From: Baffinella frigidus
Lineage: Eukaryota > Cryptophyceae > Cryptomonadales > Baffinellaceae
Direction of reading: 5' to 3'
Assembly (NCBI GenBank): GCA_026770585.1
Contig: MU646511.1
Location: forward strand, 341,275-357,153
Length of the DNA stretch: 15,879 nt
Part shown: positions 1 to 10,800 of the stretch, piece after piece
Layout of the letters: every line of letters starts with the position of its first letter
Position numbering within the stretch: position 1 is the first letter of the stretch
Translations under genes and position numbers: made by a program
The notes under the pieces: generated by a model
What the model saw: the letters and a program-made list of their open reading frames with translations, nothing else
Databases searched by the model: none
What the model was told of the DNA's origin: nothing

Positions 1-36
1 CTGGATGATCTCACGCGGGTTCTGGCCCGCATGGCC

Positions 37-1875
37 TCATGCGGGTTCGCCGCCCTCCTCCTCATCCTCCCCCTCCCCGCGGCGCCATCGGATGATCGCC
101 TTGAACTCCTCGAACGTGATGTTCCGTTTCTCGTCCCCGCACGCCGCCTATTTCGGGTTTGGTGTTGAGGGATTAGGGCTCAGGGTTTAGGGTTTCGGGT
201 TTCGGGTTTAGGGTTTTAGGGTTTAGGGTTTTGGGGTTTTGGTTTGGTGTTTAGGGTGTAGGGTTTAGGCTTTAGGGTTTAGGTTTTCGGGGTGAGGGTT
301 TAGAGTTCAGCATTTAGAGACTCCAAGGTCCTTGACTTTGGGCGTCTGCGGCGGAGGGTTGGGGGTACCTCGATCATCCTCCGGCCCTCGAGGGCTCTCA
401 CGTTGATGTCGCACAGCGCCTGCATCACTGCCCGCAACTCCCGTGCCTGTCTCGGGGTGCGGGGGTTAGGGTTTGAGGGGAAGGGATTAGGGTTGGGGGT
501 TGGGGGCTAGGGTGTGGGGTGGAGTTGGGGTTCAGGTTTGAAGTTGAGGGTGTGGAGTGGGTTTGGGTTTGGGTTTGAGGGTTGAGGGTTGAGGTTCTGG
601 GGTTGGGGGGTTGGGGGGTTGGGGTTTAGGGTGTAGGGTTTGAGGTTTGGGGTTTAGGGTTTGGGATTTGAGGTTTGGGGTTTAGGATTAGGGTTTAGGG
701 TTTGGTTTTTTTTCGCACCCCGAATTCATTATTGCCGTTGACGTCGAAGACGTCAAACGCCTCCTTCAGCTCAATTTCTGTAAAGTCGTATCCTTGCTGC
801 CTCCGTACCTGCAGGTGGTTAGAATTTAGGGTTCAGGGTCTAGAGTTTAGGGTTTAGGGTATTATTAGATAGCAGATTCCACCCGGGATAAGGTAAAGTA
901 ACCTCGTGCCTGGAAAAAAATACGCAAGCCTCGAGGTCACTTTGACGTTATGCTGGTACACAATTTAGCGTTTGTGTAGTAGCAATGGTTGCATGTCGGT
1001 TTTAATAGGTTCCTCCAGCATCCTCGTGTGAGCCTGCTCAAACTGGATGCTTCCCAAAATTCGCAGGCCTACAGTGTTTTGTAACGAAACCCGCGAAAAC
1101 CGTGAAACCCCTTTTGAGGACCCCCCGATCCTGGTACAGTTTTCGGGAATGTATGTTCCAAAACTATGGGAGGGGATAGGCTCTGAATAGTGGGAAGCAT
1201 CAATTGGGTCTTTCAACCCCTCCACAGGGATTAGGCCGCTGCGGTCAACGTAAACCTAAACCCTAGACCCTGCACCCTAAACCCCTGAACCTAACCCCGG
1301 AGAAAATAAGACCCTAGGCAACCCTAAACCCTACATCCTACACCCCAAGCCCCAGACCCAACCACAAACCTTACCCTAAACCCTAAACCTTAAACCCCAG
1401 ACCCTGATACCAGAAAGTCTTTGAACTCCTCCAAAGGGATCAGGCCGCTGGCAACGTAGAACTAAAACCTAAACCCTAGACCCCAAACGCTTAACCATAA
1501 GGAAAGTAGACCGTAGGCCGACAAATACCACCTAACTCCTAAAACCTAAATTCATCAGAACCCCCAATCCCCATTCCCTAACCCCTAAACCCTAAAGCCA
1601 TAATAAGGCCTTACCAGAACGTCTTTGAACTCCTCCAAAGGGATCAGGCCGCTGCGGTCTATGTCCATGTCGTTTGCCTGGTGAAGGGTTTAGGGTTTGG
1701 GGTCAGGGTTTAGGGTTTAGGGTGCTTTAGGGTAGGGTCTGAGGTTAAGGGTTCAGGGGTTAGGGTTTAGGGTTTAGGGTTCAGGGTGGTGCTCAACCAC
1801 ACGGTGTAGGGTTTAGGGTTTAGGGTTTAGGGTTTAGGGTTTAGGGTTTAGGGTTCAGGGTTTAGAGTTCAGGGT

Positions 1876-1934
<59 letters not shown>

Positions 1935-4363
1935 TGGTGTAGGGTGTAGAGTTTGGTGGGGGTGACCAAGATCTCGAGCTCTTCGTCAGTGCACGGCAGG
2001 ATCACGTCTTCTTCCACCAATGAGTCCAGCACCTGTGTCAGGGTGTGCGCTTCAGGCTTCAGGCTACCTTTTTCTCAGCAAACAGGGTTCAGGGTTTAGG
2101 GTTTGAAGTTTGGGGTTTAGGGTTTAGGCATTAGGGTTTAGGGTGTAGGGCGAAGGGTGTAAGATGTAGGGTGTAGGGTTGAAGTTGAGGGTGTAGAGTG
2201 TAGGGTGTGATGTTTAGGGTGTAGGGTGTAGGGTGTAGGGTGTAGAGTTCAGGGTTTAGGGTTAAGGATGTAGGGAAGTGGCAATTTGGGGACCCTGATT
2301 AGCAATCCGTAGTGCCTAACTGCCCCTCCACCCGATGAGACCACAGAGTCACAAAAACAGAAGGGGGGAAATGGACCACAGCAACAGAAAAAATGAAAAT
2401 AAGGCAGCTTACCTGCCCCAGCTGCTCGACGGTGATCACCCCCGAGTTCTCGATATCCATCTCGTTGAATGCCTGTCGTGCGGCGTAGGCTTTCAGGTTT
2501 AGAATTCACGCTTCAAGGTTCAGGGTTTAGGGTTTAGGGCACCAAGGTATTCAGGGCTTAGAGTGTAGGACACCTCCATCATTTAGGGTTCAGGGCACAC
2601 CTCGGTCAAGATCTCGAGCAAGGCTTCCAGCTCCTCCTTCTCCGGCTCGCCGTCCGAATTGCGGTCCAAGTCGGGATCGTCGAATGCCTCGTGGTCCTCC
2701 GCCGCCTCCTCCCCCACGATGCCGTCGCCCTCGAACTTCTCCACGCTGCTCAACTCCGCCGCCGCCACCGCCTCCGCCTGCTGGGAGAGAGCGGGTCGTG
2801 AGAAACACTCCCGAGAGACACCGGGCCGTGCGAAACACGAGAAACGCGGGGCCTCCTCCGGGAGTCAAATTTGCCCGGGGGATTCTGAGAAGGTCTTTTC
2901 CGGAAAGCCTTTCTCATAATTCGGAAGATTTATCTACGCTGCTCTCTTCCGTCGCAAGCACCGGGTCTGTCTGCTGCGAGTTTCGGGTTTGGGGTTTGGG
3001 GTTTGGGGTTTCAGGTGCGTGTTGAGGGTTTAGGGTTTAGGGTTTAGGGTTTAGGGTTTGGGATTCAGGTTTTGAGTTTTGGGTTTTGGGTTTTGGGTTT
3101 TGGGTTTGGAGTTTAGGGTTGCTTCTGGCATTCACTTGCGGACAGCGTTTAGTGCAACTACTCTCCGGGATAAATGACTCTCGGCTCATAAGGAAATGGA
3201 GCCGCTGGCCCCTGTTTCTCAAGGGAAAGCTCCAATTCCCTGTGGGGGTGAGTATTTCCTCAGTCTCATCCAGATGAAATTCATGGTCGACCAACCCTCA
3301 GATGGCGACCAGATCGTCTTTCAGGGGTCCACTTCTTTTTGTACTAGAAGAAACTAAAGTGTGGGACTGTGAACTGAACCGGACATGTTTGGTACCAGGA
3401 CGGTGTCTAAACCCGTGAGCACAGAAGCAAGAAACGCCTCCAATCTGTCGTCCTTGGTCGTGGGACGCTCGGCGGCATGCAAATCAAATCCCCGGGCATT
3501 TTGTAGCAGCCTCCCCGGAACGTCTGTATGGATTGAGGTGTTGGAGTTTAACCTTTATGGTTCAGGGTTTAGGTGGTATGTGGTACATAGGACCTAACCC
3601 TAACACCACCCAGGGAGAAGCAGCTCGCACACAGCACGCCTGCCTCCCCAATGCACACCCGCGCTTCACACAGGTGTCCCATGCACTGCCACGTTCCTCT
3701 GCCTCACTATCTCTACGTAGCTCTGCCTCACTATATCTCTGTCTCAGTCGGGTTGACCGTCTATTCTCAAGTTGAGAGTCTAGGTTTGCGGTAGAAATCA
3801 GTCAACTTTGGGGCTGGAGAGAGCCCGGGCTCTCCAAGTTGGTGGGCCCAAATAGACTCAGACAGAGCTAGGCCACCCCCTCTGAACGGTCCCCCTGATT
3901 GAGCAACCGCGCGCGGTGGGGTGTAGCACCACGTCTGGCTGGAACGCCAACAGCAAGCCGTGCCCGTGTTTTTGGGTTCTCTTGGAGCATGGCTACCGAG
4001 GGAATCTAAGGGAGCCCTGCACGTGCTTTGCTAGAAACCCCTGTGGGGACTGCCACTGCAAAACTGGGGGTGCGACAACAGTTCTTGGACACCCATACCA
4101 GTCACGCCGTGAGCCCACAGCGACTCAACTCGCCGCCCATGCACACACCTATCGCGGATGCCACCCTCCCACCCGGAAATGTGCTCCGGGTCCGCATGCG
4201 CTCCCTCCGGTGCTCCGCGCTGCCCGCCCTCCCGCCGAGAGCGGGAGCGTTTCGAGTGGCTTAGGTCAGCAACAGGTAGCTCGGGTCTCACCTTGGGTTT
4301 TGCGGGTTCCGAGCCCCCATCATTCTCAGCAGGCTGCCCAGGGAGGTTCGCCGCATCGGACAT
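37..4363 (-). CDS. Calmodulin-like EF-hand calcium-binding protein, 8 exons, about 238 residues
   Basis: Predicted join on the minus strand: 4363-4292, 2777-2601, 2472-2413, 2032-1967, 1677-1615, 808-719, 446-369, 147-37, stop TGA at 39-37. All introns are GT-AG and every junction is phase 0, which supports the model. The start ATG (4363) opens MSDAANLPGQ and exon 1 ends at a strong GTGAGA donor. EF-hand loops are seen at about residues 62-73 (DRNSDGEPEKEE, canonical), 89-100 (DIENSGVITVEQ, Q instead of E at position 12), 130-141 (DIDRSGLIPLEE, canonical), 168-179 (DVNGNNEFG then ARE across an intron, no Gly at position 6) and 205-216 (degenerate, before FKAIIRW). The last four hands follow calmodulin order, including an ELRAVMQAL helix like calmodulin ELRHVMTNL. 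The tail is acidic (EGEDEEEGGEPA). The role is presumably Ca2+ sensing; the partner is unknown. Exon 6 could start at 796 instead of 808, in the same frame. Intron 1 (2778-4291) is long and might hide another exon. Confidence 0.8.
152..710. repeat. Degenerate TTTAGGG arrays in EF-hand introns 6-7
   Basis: Two blocks (about 152-310 and 465-706) of TTTAGGG, TTCGGG, TTGGGG and TTGAGGG units flank the exon at 369-446. On the sense strand of the gene they read CCCTAAA-like and end close to the acceptors at 147 and 446. Confidence 0.85.
1201..1247 (-). pseudogene. Third, decayed copy of EF-hand gene exon 5
   Basis: The minus strand reads VDRSGLIPVEGLKDP against IDRSGLIPLEEFKDV in the full exon. 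The 5' end abuts TTTAGG repeats and the donor is gone, so the reading frame simply runs on for about 80 codons into unique sequence (to about 965). That run-on has no recognisable domain. Confidence 0.65.
1250..1610. repeat. CCCTAAA-like arrays around decayed EF-hand exon copies
   Basis: Blocks at about 1250-1405 and 1462-1610 on the plus strand. They separate the three copies of EF-hand exon 5. Here the sense strand is G-rich (TTTAGGG), opposite to most other introns in the window. Confidence 0.8.
1411..1453 (-). pseudogene. Second, 5'-truncated copy of EF-hand gene exon 5
   Basis: The minus strand reads SGLIPLEEFKDFL then GTATCA, against SGLIPLEEFKDVL then GTAAGG in the full exon (1615-1677). 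The first part of the Ca2+ loop (the Asp residues) is lost and the sequence runs into TTTTAG repeat-like DNA, so it cannot supply a working EF-hand. Confidence 0.7.
1686..1950. repeat. TTTAGGG array with a TTGAGGG tract
   Basis: Includes about seven consecutive TTTAGGG units (1806-1856), then about nine TTGAGGG units (1870-1932). The change of unit within one array points to local amplification of variants. It lies in EF-hand intron 4, between 1677 and 1967. Confidence 0.9.
2088..2280. repeat. TTTAGGG/GTGTAGG array in an EF-hand intron
   Basis: Mixed TTTAGGG and GTGTAGGGTGTAGGG units between the exons at 1967-2032 and 2413-2472. The GTGTAGG variant is repeated at 2218-2245. Confidence 0.85.
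2925..2973 (-). pseudogene. Decayed 5' copy of EF-hand gene exon 2
   Basis: After CAGCAG the minus strand reads TDPVLATEESSVDKSSEL then a stop. This aligns with AEAVAAAELSSVEKFEGD at the start of exon 2 (2777), which follows the same CAGCAG. The copy has no donor and no EF-hand part. It sits between a telomere-like array (2982-3118) and the intact exon. Confidence 0.55.
2982..3118. repeat. Telomere-like array (TTTGGGG, TTTAGGG, TTTTGGG blocks)
   Basis: Three homogeneous sub-blocks in a row: GGTTTGG, then TTTAGGG, then TTTTGGG. It ends at the acceptor-like CAGCAG of the decayed exon copy at 2973. Confidence 0.85.
3737..3867. mobile_element. 131-bp inverted-repeat element, copy 1
   Basis: Ends CTCTGTCTCAGTC / GACTCAGACAGAG pair at 12 of 13 bases. 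The body (GGGTTGACCGTCTATTCTC, AACTTTGG, CCCAAATAGACT) matches a second copy of exactly the same length at 12302-12432. MITE-like. Confidence 0.65.
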
Positions 4364-4804
4364 GTTGCCGCAAACGGCCTTGCGGTGCTGTGACCCTCGA
4401 TATCCCCGTCGCCGCCCGCCAAACAAACACAACCGCTTTCGTGACTGCCACTAGCCTCCGAGGTGGCTCAAATAGTGCCTGGACCTCTTTTAGATTTCAA
4501 GGCTCTGGAGGTCGGATCGACCTCCAGAGCTCAAAAGTTTACACATTTTTGCAGTAAAGTTCACTTTTGAAAAAAGTTCCAGAGCCCTATTTGAGCCTCC
4601 TCGGAAATGTCGAATTTGAAAGATTCGTTGTTGTAAACATCGGACAAGGCTCTACAAATGATAATCTCAGGTGTTTTCATCATTAGAGGCGCCACCTGTG
4701 ATCTAGTTTCGGGCCGCAAATGTCCTCATCACACCGCCTCTCGTTCGTGGGTTCTGAGCTCTTGCTCTCTTCTCCCTTCGCTCCCTCCACCCATTATCGC
4801 TGCG
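4364..4804. promoter_or_regulatory. Divergent intergenic region between EF-hand and NudC genes
   Basis: The two genes start back to back, 441 bp apart (or 759 bp if NudC starts at 5123). The region is expected to hold both promoters. I see no clear TATA box. It contains an inverted-repeat element (4457-4605) and AT-richer sequence at 4540-4680. The promoter call rests on position only. Confidence 0.4.
4457..4605. mobile_element. 149-bp inverted-repeat miniature element
   Basis: The left end TCCGAGGTGGCTCAAATAG and the reverse complement of the right end, TCCGAGGAGGCTCAAATAG, differ at one base, and pairing extends further (GC..CTGGA). Inside is a perfect 13-bp-arm hairpin at 4502-4530 (GCTCTGGAGGTCG / loop GAT). 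No coding capacity and no clear target duplication. This fits a MITE, by structure only. Confidence 0.65.
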
Positions 4805-7800
4805 ATGGCCCTGGGAGGTTCAAACAGACGTCCGGGGATGATCCCCCCCTCGCGCTGCTGGGTGGGGCTGCTCTTGTGTGCAGGGCTGCAGGTTGCGATG
4901 GGTGCAGGCGCATGCGAGGCGTCTCGTCGCTTCCTTTGCCCCTGCCCCTCCACTGCAGCAGACCAACGCACGACCGTGGCTAGGTCGCACGCGCACGGAA
5001 TGGTACGTGTGCTACAGCCCTCTCAACCCCTCCTGCGAGAAGATCCCCTCCCGCGAGAAAATCCCCTGTGTTCATGCAAGCGGCGATCCTCGGTGCATGG
5101 TGTGCACGTGCTGCGAAAGAGCATGCGGACCCTGCTCGCTGAGCCGCAGCACGCGCCTCAGGTGCTGCAACTGCGTGGCGGCGCGGGGGGCGGCGAGGCG
5201 ACGCGCGCGGAGAACGAGGACGCGTTGAAGTACGACCGCGTGCTCTGGGACATGCTGCAGAACCACCCCGACGAGATCCACTTCCTCAACACCGTCTTCA
5301 ACTTCCTCCAGGTTCTAGCGCTGCATTTGTCAACCTCGGCTCCGCATGATCTTTATTTCCACCAGCCCTCAGAGTGGGAGCAAATCCTCTTGGTCGAGAC
5401 CCCGATTTGTACCACAGGCCGCCGGATTCCGGCGGCCTCCAGCACGAATTAAGGGGGTTAAAAAAGGCGATTTGCTCCAACTCTGAGGGCTGGTAGTTAG
5501 ATGCTCGGTGTGCTGGAGCGTTTGCACGGAGTCCTGATCTAAATGTATTTAATGAGGAGGACAGATTACTTGCCACTCACCCTCACGGCAAGACCAATTC
5601 CTCGATTCTGAGATCTCGGATTCACCTTGCCATCCAGGCGTATACGCCTGGATGACAAAAACGTTTTAATTTAAAAGTCTTGTACCAGGGGCCGGACGTG
5701 ATCAGGTGTCGGACCCGTGTCCTGATCCGTGACCAGGATCCAACGCCCATTTGTTTTTCGCACGACTCTTTTCTCGAGTTTCCTACACGCGACAGGGAGG
5801 ACGTGACCGGTCACTTGATCCCAGTCGCGTGTAGTAAACTCTTTGTTTTACATATTTTGGACGTGACACCCCGGTATACAATGTTTTAAAGCCCTTAATG
5901 TGCCTGGATCACACGTCTCGAAATCAGGCATTTGGTCTCGCTGTGAGGGCTGGTGGTGGGCAGAGCTAGAGGTTCTCGCCCTACCTGAGTGAATCTGGGC
6001 TCGGCATAGAACATATTCAGAGCAGACACTCAGTACACAAGGGAACCGAAACTATATTTATGGAGAGCCCAGATGTACTCGCTCTGCGAAGCGTGCTCCT
6101 GGCAGTGTGCGTCTCAAGGGGCCGCGTTTCCCTCCACCCTCAACCCTATATCCTGTACCCTCAACCCTGAACCTGCACCCTATACCCTCAACCCAACTCC
6201 TAGCCCCAAACCCTTATCCCCTAAACCTTTAACGCTGAATGCGACACCCTATACCCTGAAATCCACACTCTAAACCCCAAACCCTAAACCCTAAACCCTA
6301 AACCCTAAACCCTAAGCCCTAAACCCTAAACGCTACCTCCAGCGTCGCACGGGATGCTTCAACGGGCCGAAAGCGGAGATCAACTACGAGATTCTGATCG
6401 GCACCCTGACGAGCCAGCAGCAACGCTACTTGGCGCACAAGGTCTGCCCCCCGCATCCTTCTTCTCAGTTGTTACGCAATTGAGTGGTCCACACGTGTAC
6501 GCGCCGAAGACAGGGTGCGTACGAAGCGGTGCTGGTGCGTGATCGACGGGACCGCTCGCGTGTGTGCGCACACACCCGAGCGCTCCCTCAACCTTGCAAG
6601 CCCTTCACGGAAGGGAACACACGGTGGCCATGCAGGTTTCGATGGGTACCAAACACAGTTTCTCTCTCTGTGTCCTGACGCACGTTCGGTGTGTCTCGGC
6701 AGGCGAGCGGGGCGGCCGCGCCAGTCCCGGTGCCGCTCCCAGCCAAGAAGCCGTCGCCGATCCCCACCCCCTCCAACCTCAAGGCCCCGCCCTCTAAGTG
6801 CGCGCCCCCCTCATTAAAACTCGCCTCCCACTAAAATATACATATAGCGCAGGAGCTCTGTTACAAAAAGGCAACTAAAATTATTTTATGGCGAGCCCAG
6901 TTTTATTTAGCCTCACTTCCCGCGAAAAAGCCGTCGCCGATCCCCGCCCCGTCCAATCTCAAGGCCCCGCCCTTTAAGTGAGCTGAGCCCTGAACCCTAA
7001 ACCCTTCATCCTGCACCCTGAAACCTAGTTCCTGAACTCTCAGCCCTGAACCCTGAACTCTACACCGTGAAACCTAAACCATGAACCCTAATCATTAAAC
7101 TCTCAACTCTCAACTCTAAACCCTAAACCCTAAACCCTCACCCCCAAACCGTGAACCCTAAACCCTAAACCCTAAACCCTAAACCCTAAACCCTAAACCC
7201 TAAACCCTAAACCCTAAACCCTAAACCCTAAACCCTAAACCCCGACCCAGGCGGGGCCCGGCGCGGAACGCGGTTTCAGGGTCGGTTGTCGAGGACGTCG
7301 ATTACGAGGTTGCTAGCAGGCCCCACAATGCCTTATTTTTTTCGTGGGCGTTGGAGCCGTTTGGTACCACCGCATACTTGTACATTGTAAACAGTACCAC
7401 GATGTGCTGTGTACAACACTTTTTCGGGTTGGGTTATGTTGGTTAGGTGGCGGGGCTAGCCTGCGGTGCAAATTGCGGTTTCAGGGTCGGTTGTCGAGGA
7501 CGTCGACTACGAGGTTAGGATTTAGGGTTCAGGACTACGATGTTACGAGGTTACGAAGTTACGAGCCCCCTTGTTTTGTGAACAAAAGCCTCTCGTACGA
7601 CGGTTGACTAATCAGAGAACCAGAGAATGCCACTTTTGCTTTACATTCCAGCGTGTTGATGTACAGGAGAGTCTCCCGTACGACTGGTGACTAACCAGAG
7701 GGTTTCCTTGCGGCCGGTTCCAAATCCGCGCACGCAGGAAACCACCACCCCTCAAACCCGAACAACACACGGTACACCCCACACCTGGAAACCCACGTTC

Positions 7801-10800
7801 CCTCCTGGCACGAGAATTAGCCCTACACACTCAACCAGAGACCCTACACCCTACACCCTAAACCCTAAACCCTAAACCCTACACCAGCGGTGCACGGAGA
7901 ATTCGGTGGAGTGGACAAAAGCGGCCGAGGCGGCGCTGGTGGCGCGGGGCACGGGGGTGGCGGGGCTTCTTTATATCACTCTCGAGCCTAGGAAGGGCCA
8001 CACACTACATTTAGAGCAGAATAAAATACATTTAGCGCCATGAATACATTTAGAGCAGAAGCCCCTGGGAATAAATAAATAAATAAACGTCTTGACGTTT
8101 TCTTCCTGGCACAGAAGTGCACGGAGGATTCGCTGGAGGGGACAAAGAAGGCCGAGGCCGCGCTGGAGGCGCGGGGCATGGGGGTAACCCCCAACCTGAG
8201 AACCCTGAACCGTGCACCCTAAAAGCCTCGTAACCCCCAACCCTCTGAACCCTTCCCTAAACCCAAAAAGCCTCCTTCCCTATACCCTAGAAACTCGACC
8301 CGCACCCCGAAACCCGAAAACCTACACCCAAAAACTTCAAGTTTTGGCGAGAAATCGTGACCCCTAAAACTCGGAGACGGCGCTGGTAGTGCGGGGCATG
8401 GGGGTGACCCCCAACCCCTCAACTCTAAATTTCACCTATGGCACATCAATCTTAGACCCTAAAACATAAACCTGTTACCTTCACCTGTGATACCTCAATC
8501 CTCAACCATAAACCCTACACCCCAAACTCTGCACCCTAAATCCTAAACCCCCAAAACCCAAAACCGAAACCCCAAACCCCGAACCCAAACCCCCAAACCC
8601 CAAACCCCAAACCCCAAATCAGGAGGAGGCGGGGGGCGAGGAGAAGAAGGAGAAGAAGAGTAAGGACCAGACGCCTGTGGACAATGGCGGGACCACCGAC
8701 CGGTCCGAAACCCGAAACCCCAAACCCCAAACCCCAAACCCTAAACCCCAAACCCGAAAATGCGCGCGTCCTCCTCATGCAAACGCCTGAAGAGGATTTA
8801 GTTGGACCCTCTTCATGTAGAAACTGTAACACAGGATTTTAAATCACCCACGCTTGTTTTTAATCTCTTTTCGGCTGGCTGCTGTTCGCGGGAGATGTTC
8901 GTGGAGGTGTGATCACGTCGCTCTCCGCGTCGGAAACGGATCCAGGAGCACGCTTCGTTCCAAACATATATATCATATATAGCTTGTATATATATATACT
9001 GTTCATATGTAGAATATATAACGGTCGTATATGTTTTTACTATATTGCCGCGTTGTATATATAGAAATTAAAGGTCCCTCTCTATGTAATGGCAGGTACA
9101 CGTGGACACAGTCGCTGCGGGAGATCATCGTGGAGGTGCCGCTCCCTGCGGGGACCACCGCCAAGATGCTCGACGTCCAGGTTATGAGGCCCCTGAAACC
9201 CGAACCCTGGGACCCGAAACCTGAACTCCGAAACCCGAAACCCGAAACCCGAAACCCGAAACCCGAAACCCGTTGTTGACGAACCCTCGCGTTCCCGGGA
9301 AGCATCCCTGCCCGGATTAGTCACCGCCCCGGTACACACGCTGCCCGGTTCACTCGACCTGCGCACGGGCCACCAGCCATCGACGTCGTCGCAAATCGCA
9401 TGTGCCAATCCACTTGGTTTGCACTGGAGGTCGCCGGAATCCGGCGACCTGTGGTACAAATCATGGGTCTCGACACAGAGGAGTTTCTCCCCGTTGGAGG
9501 GCTGGTGGGGGGCCTCTCGCAGGCGGGTTAGTTGACTCTCTCTATCTGTTGCGCAGATCCTGCCGGGGCGCTTGGACGCGCGTCTCAAGGGTGCTGAAGG
9601 TGCGGGAAACCCGAAACGCGAAACCCACAACATTGCCCGAGACCTGAAACCTGGAACATTGCCCGAAACACGAAACACGAAACACGAGACATTACCCGAA
9701 AAACGAACCCCAACCCCCACCCCCAATCCCTAAACCCCAAACCCTAAACCCCAATCCCTAAACCCCAAACTCCAAACCCCAAACCCCAAACCCCAAACCC
9801 CAAACCCCAATCCCCAAACCCCAAACCCCAAACCAAAAACCAAAATTATATTTGAAATTAGAAATTAGAAACCTGCCACCCGAAAGATTACCCGAAACCC
9901 GAAAGCCGGAACCCGAAAGCAGGGACGCTGGTGGACGGCGAGTGGGAGGATGCCATCTTTGCTGACGAGTGCATGTGGTACCGCCCCATTCGGATGCCCA
10001 TCCTGGGACTATCTCCCCCGTGTAAATCGGCCTCAAGTTCACAATCTCTACTTGATATCCAACGAAATCGGATCGGGGATCCCCGAAAATAGTTGACATA
10101 AATACTCGTCCGGATGAGATTCGGGCGCTATTGTGGGGGTTTTGGGCGCTATTGTGGGAGTAGCCCTTTTTTGACAGAGGTATCTCGAGAATGGGTACCT
10201 CATGTTGACGATCGCGAAGCGGGGCGAGATGACGTCTCCTGGAAACATGCACCCCGTATTCGGGTTCCCATCCAAGTTTGCAAAAGCTGTCTTCCGGGTC
10301 TGAAACCATTGTTTTCTGGGTCTAAAACTATTATTGGTCTAAAACTACAGGTACCTGGAGGACGTGTACCGGATGCTGACGACCGCCTATCAGGGCGAGA
10401 TGACTTGCTACCGCAGGGCTGATTTCGTGCTATCTCAGGGGTGGCGTTGTGGATGAGTAACCTGACAAAGGCTACCCGGATTGGTTCCCTGACAGGGTGT
10501 TCTCGGCAGGTATCTCGAGGATGGGTACCTGGTGCTGACGATCGCCAAGCAGGGCGAGATGACTTGGTGGAAGCGCATCATCAAGGTTGCCCAACATCCC
10601 CTCACTTTACACCCGAAACCCGAAACTTTAGTCCCGAAACACGAAACACGAAACCGTAGCATCCTGCCGACCTGGTGGAAGAGGGTCCTCCAGGTTATCA
10701 GGGTGTGGGGATTGGGGTTGGGGTTCAGGGTACCACGGGTGGCTGAACCGGTCAGGGTTTGTACCGGGGCGGTACCAAAGTTAGACGATCGCGAAGCAGG

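Larger units (their letters stand above)
2981..4291. other. Most of EF-hand gene intron 1; no further gene seen
   Basis: It holds a telomere-like array (2982-3118), a short direct repeat of CTCTGCCTCACTAT (about 3698-3740) and a 131-bp inverted-repeat element (3737-3867). A 213-codon open frame from 3916 (+) overlaps EF-hand exon 1 on the other strand and resembles no known domain, so it is not called. Confidence 0.5.

Noticed and set aside
965-1225. An 86-residue alternative C-terminus of the EF-hand protein
   Set aside because: It is the run-on of a donor-less exon copy into unique sequence; nothing suggests selection for the frame.
1860-1935. A CRISPR array
   Set aside because: Short contiguous TTGAGGG units with no unique spacers, in a eukaryotic intron.
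152-2280. A chromosome end or subtelomere, because of TTTAGGG repeats
   Set aside because: Arrays are interrupted by splice-supported exons, occur throughout 15.7 kb, change orientation and are degenerate. They are interstitial, largely intronic.
3086-3277. A plus-strand exon ending at a GTGAGT donor at 3247
   Set aside because: The donor sequence is good, but the peptide is unrecognised, its start lies in TTTTGGG repeats, and it lies antisense within the EF-hand intron.
3916-4557. A 213-codon plus-strand gene
   Set aside because: It runs antisense over EF-hand exon 1 and into an inverted-repeat element, with biased composition and no domain.
4878-5228. A Cys-rich small protein in another frame over NudC exon 1
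   Set aside because: It overlaps the NudC frame, which continues into a recognisable NudC domain. The Cys pattern fits no family I can name.
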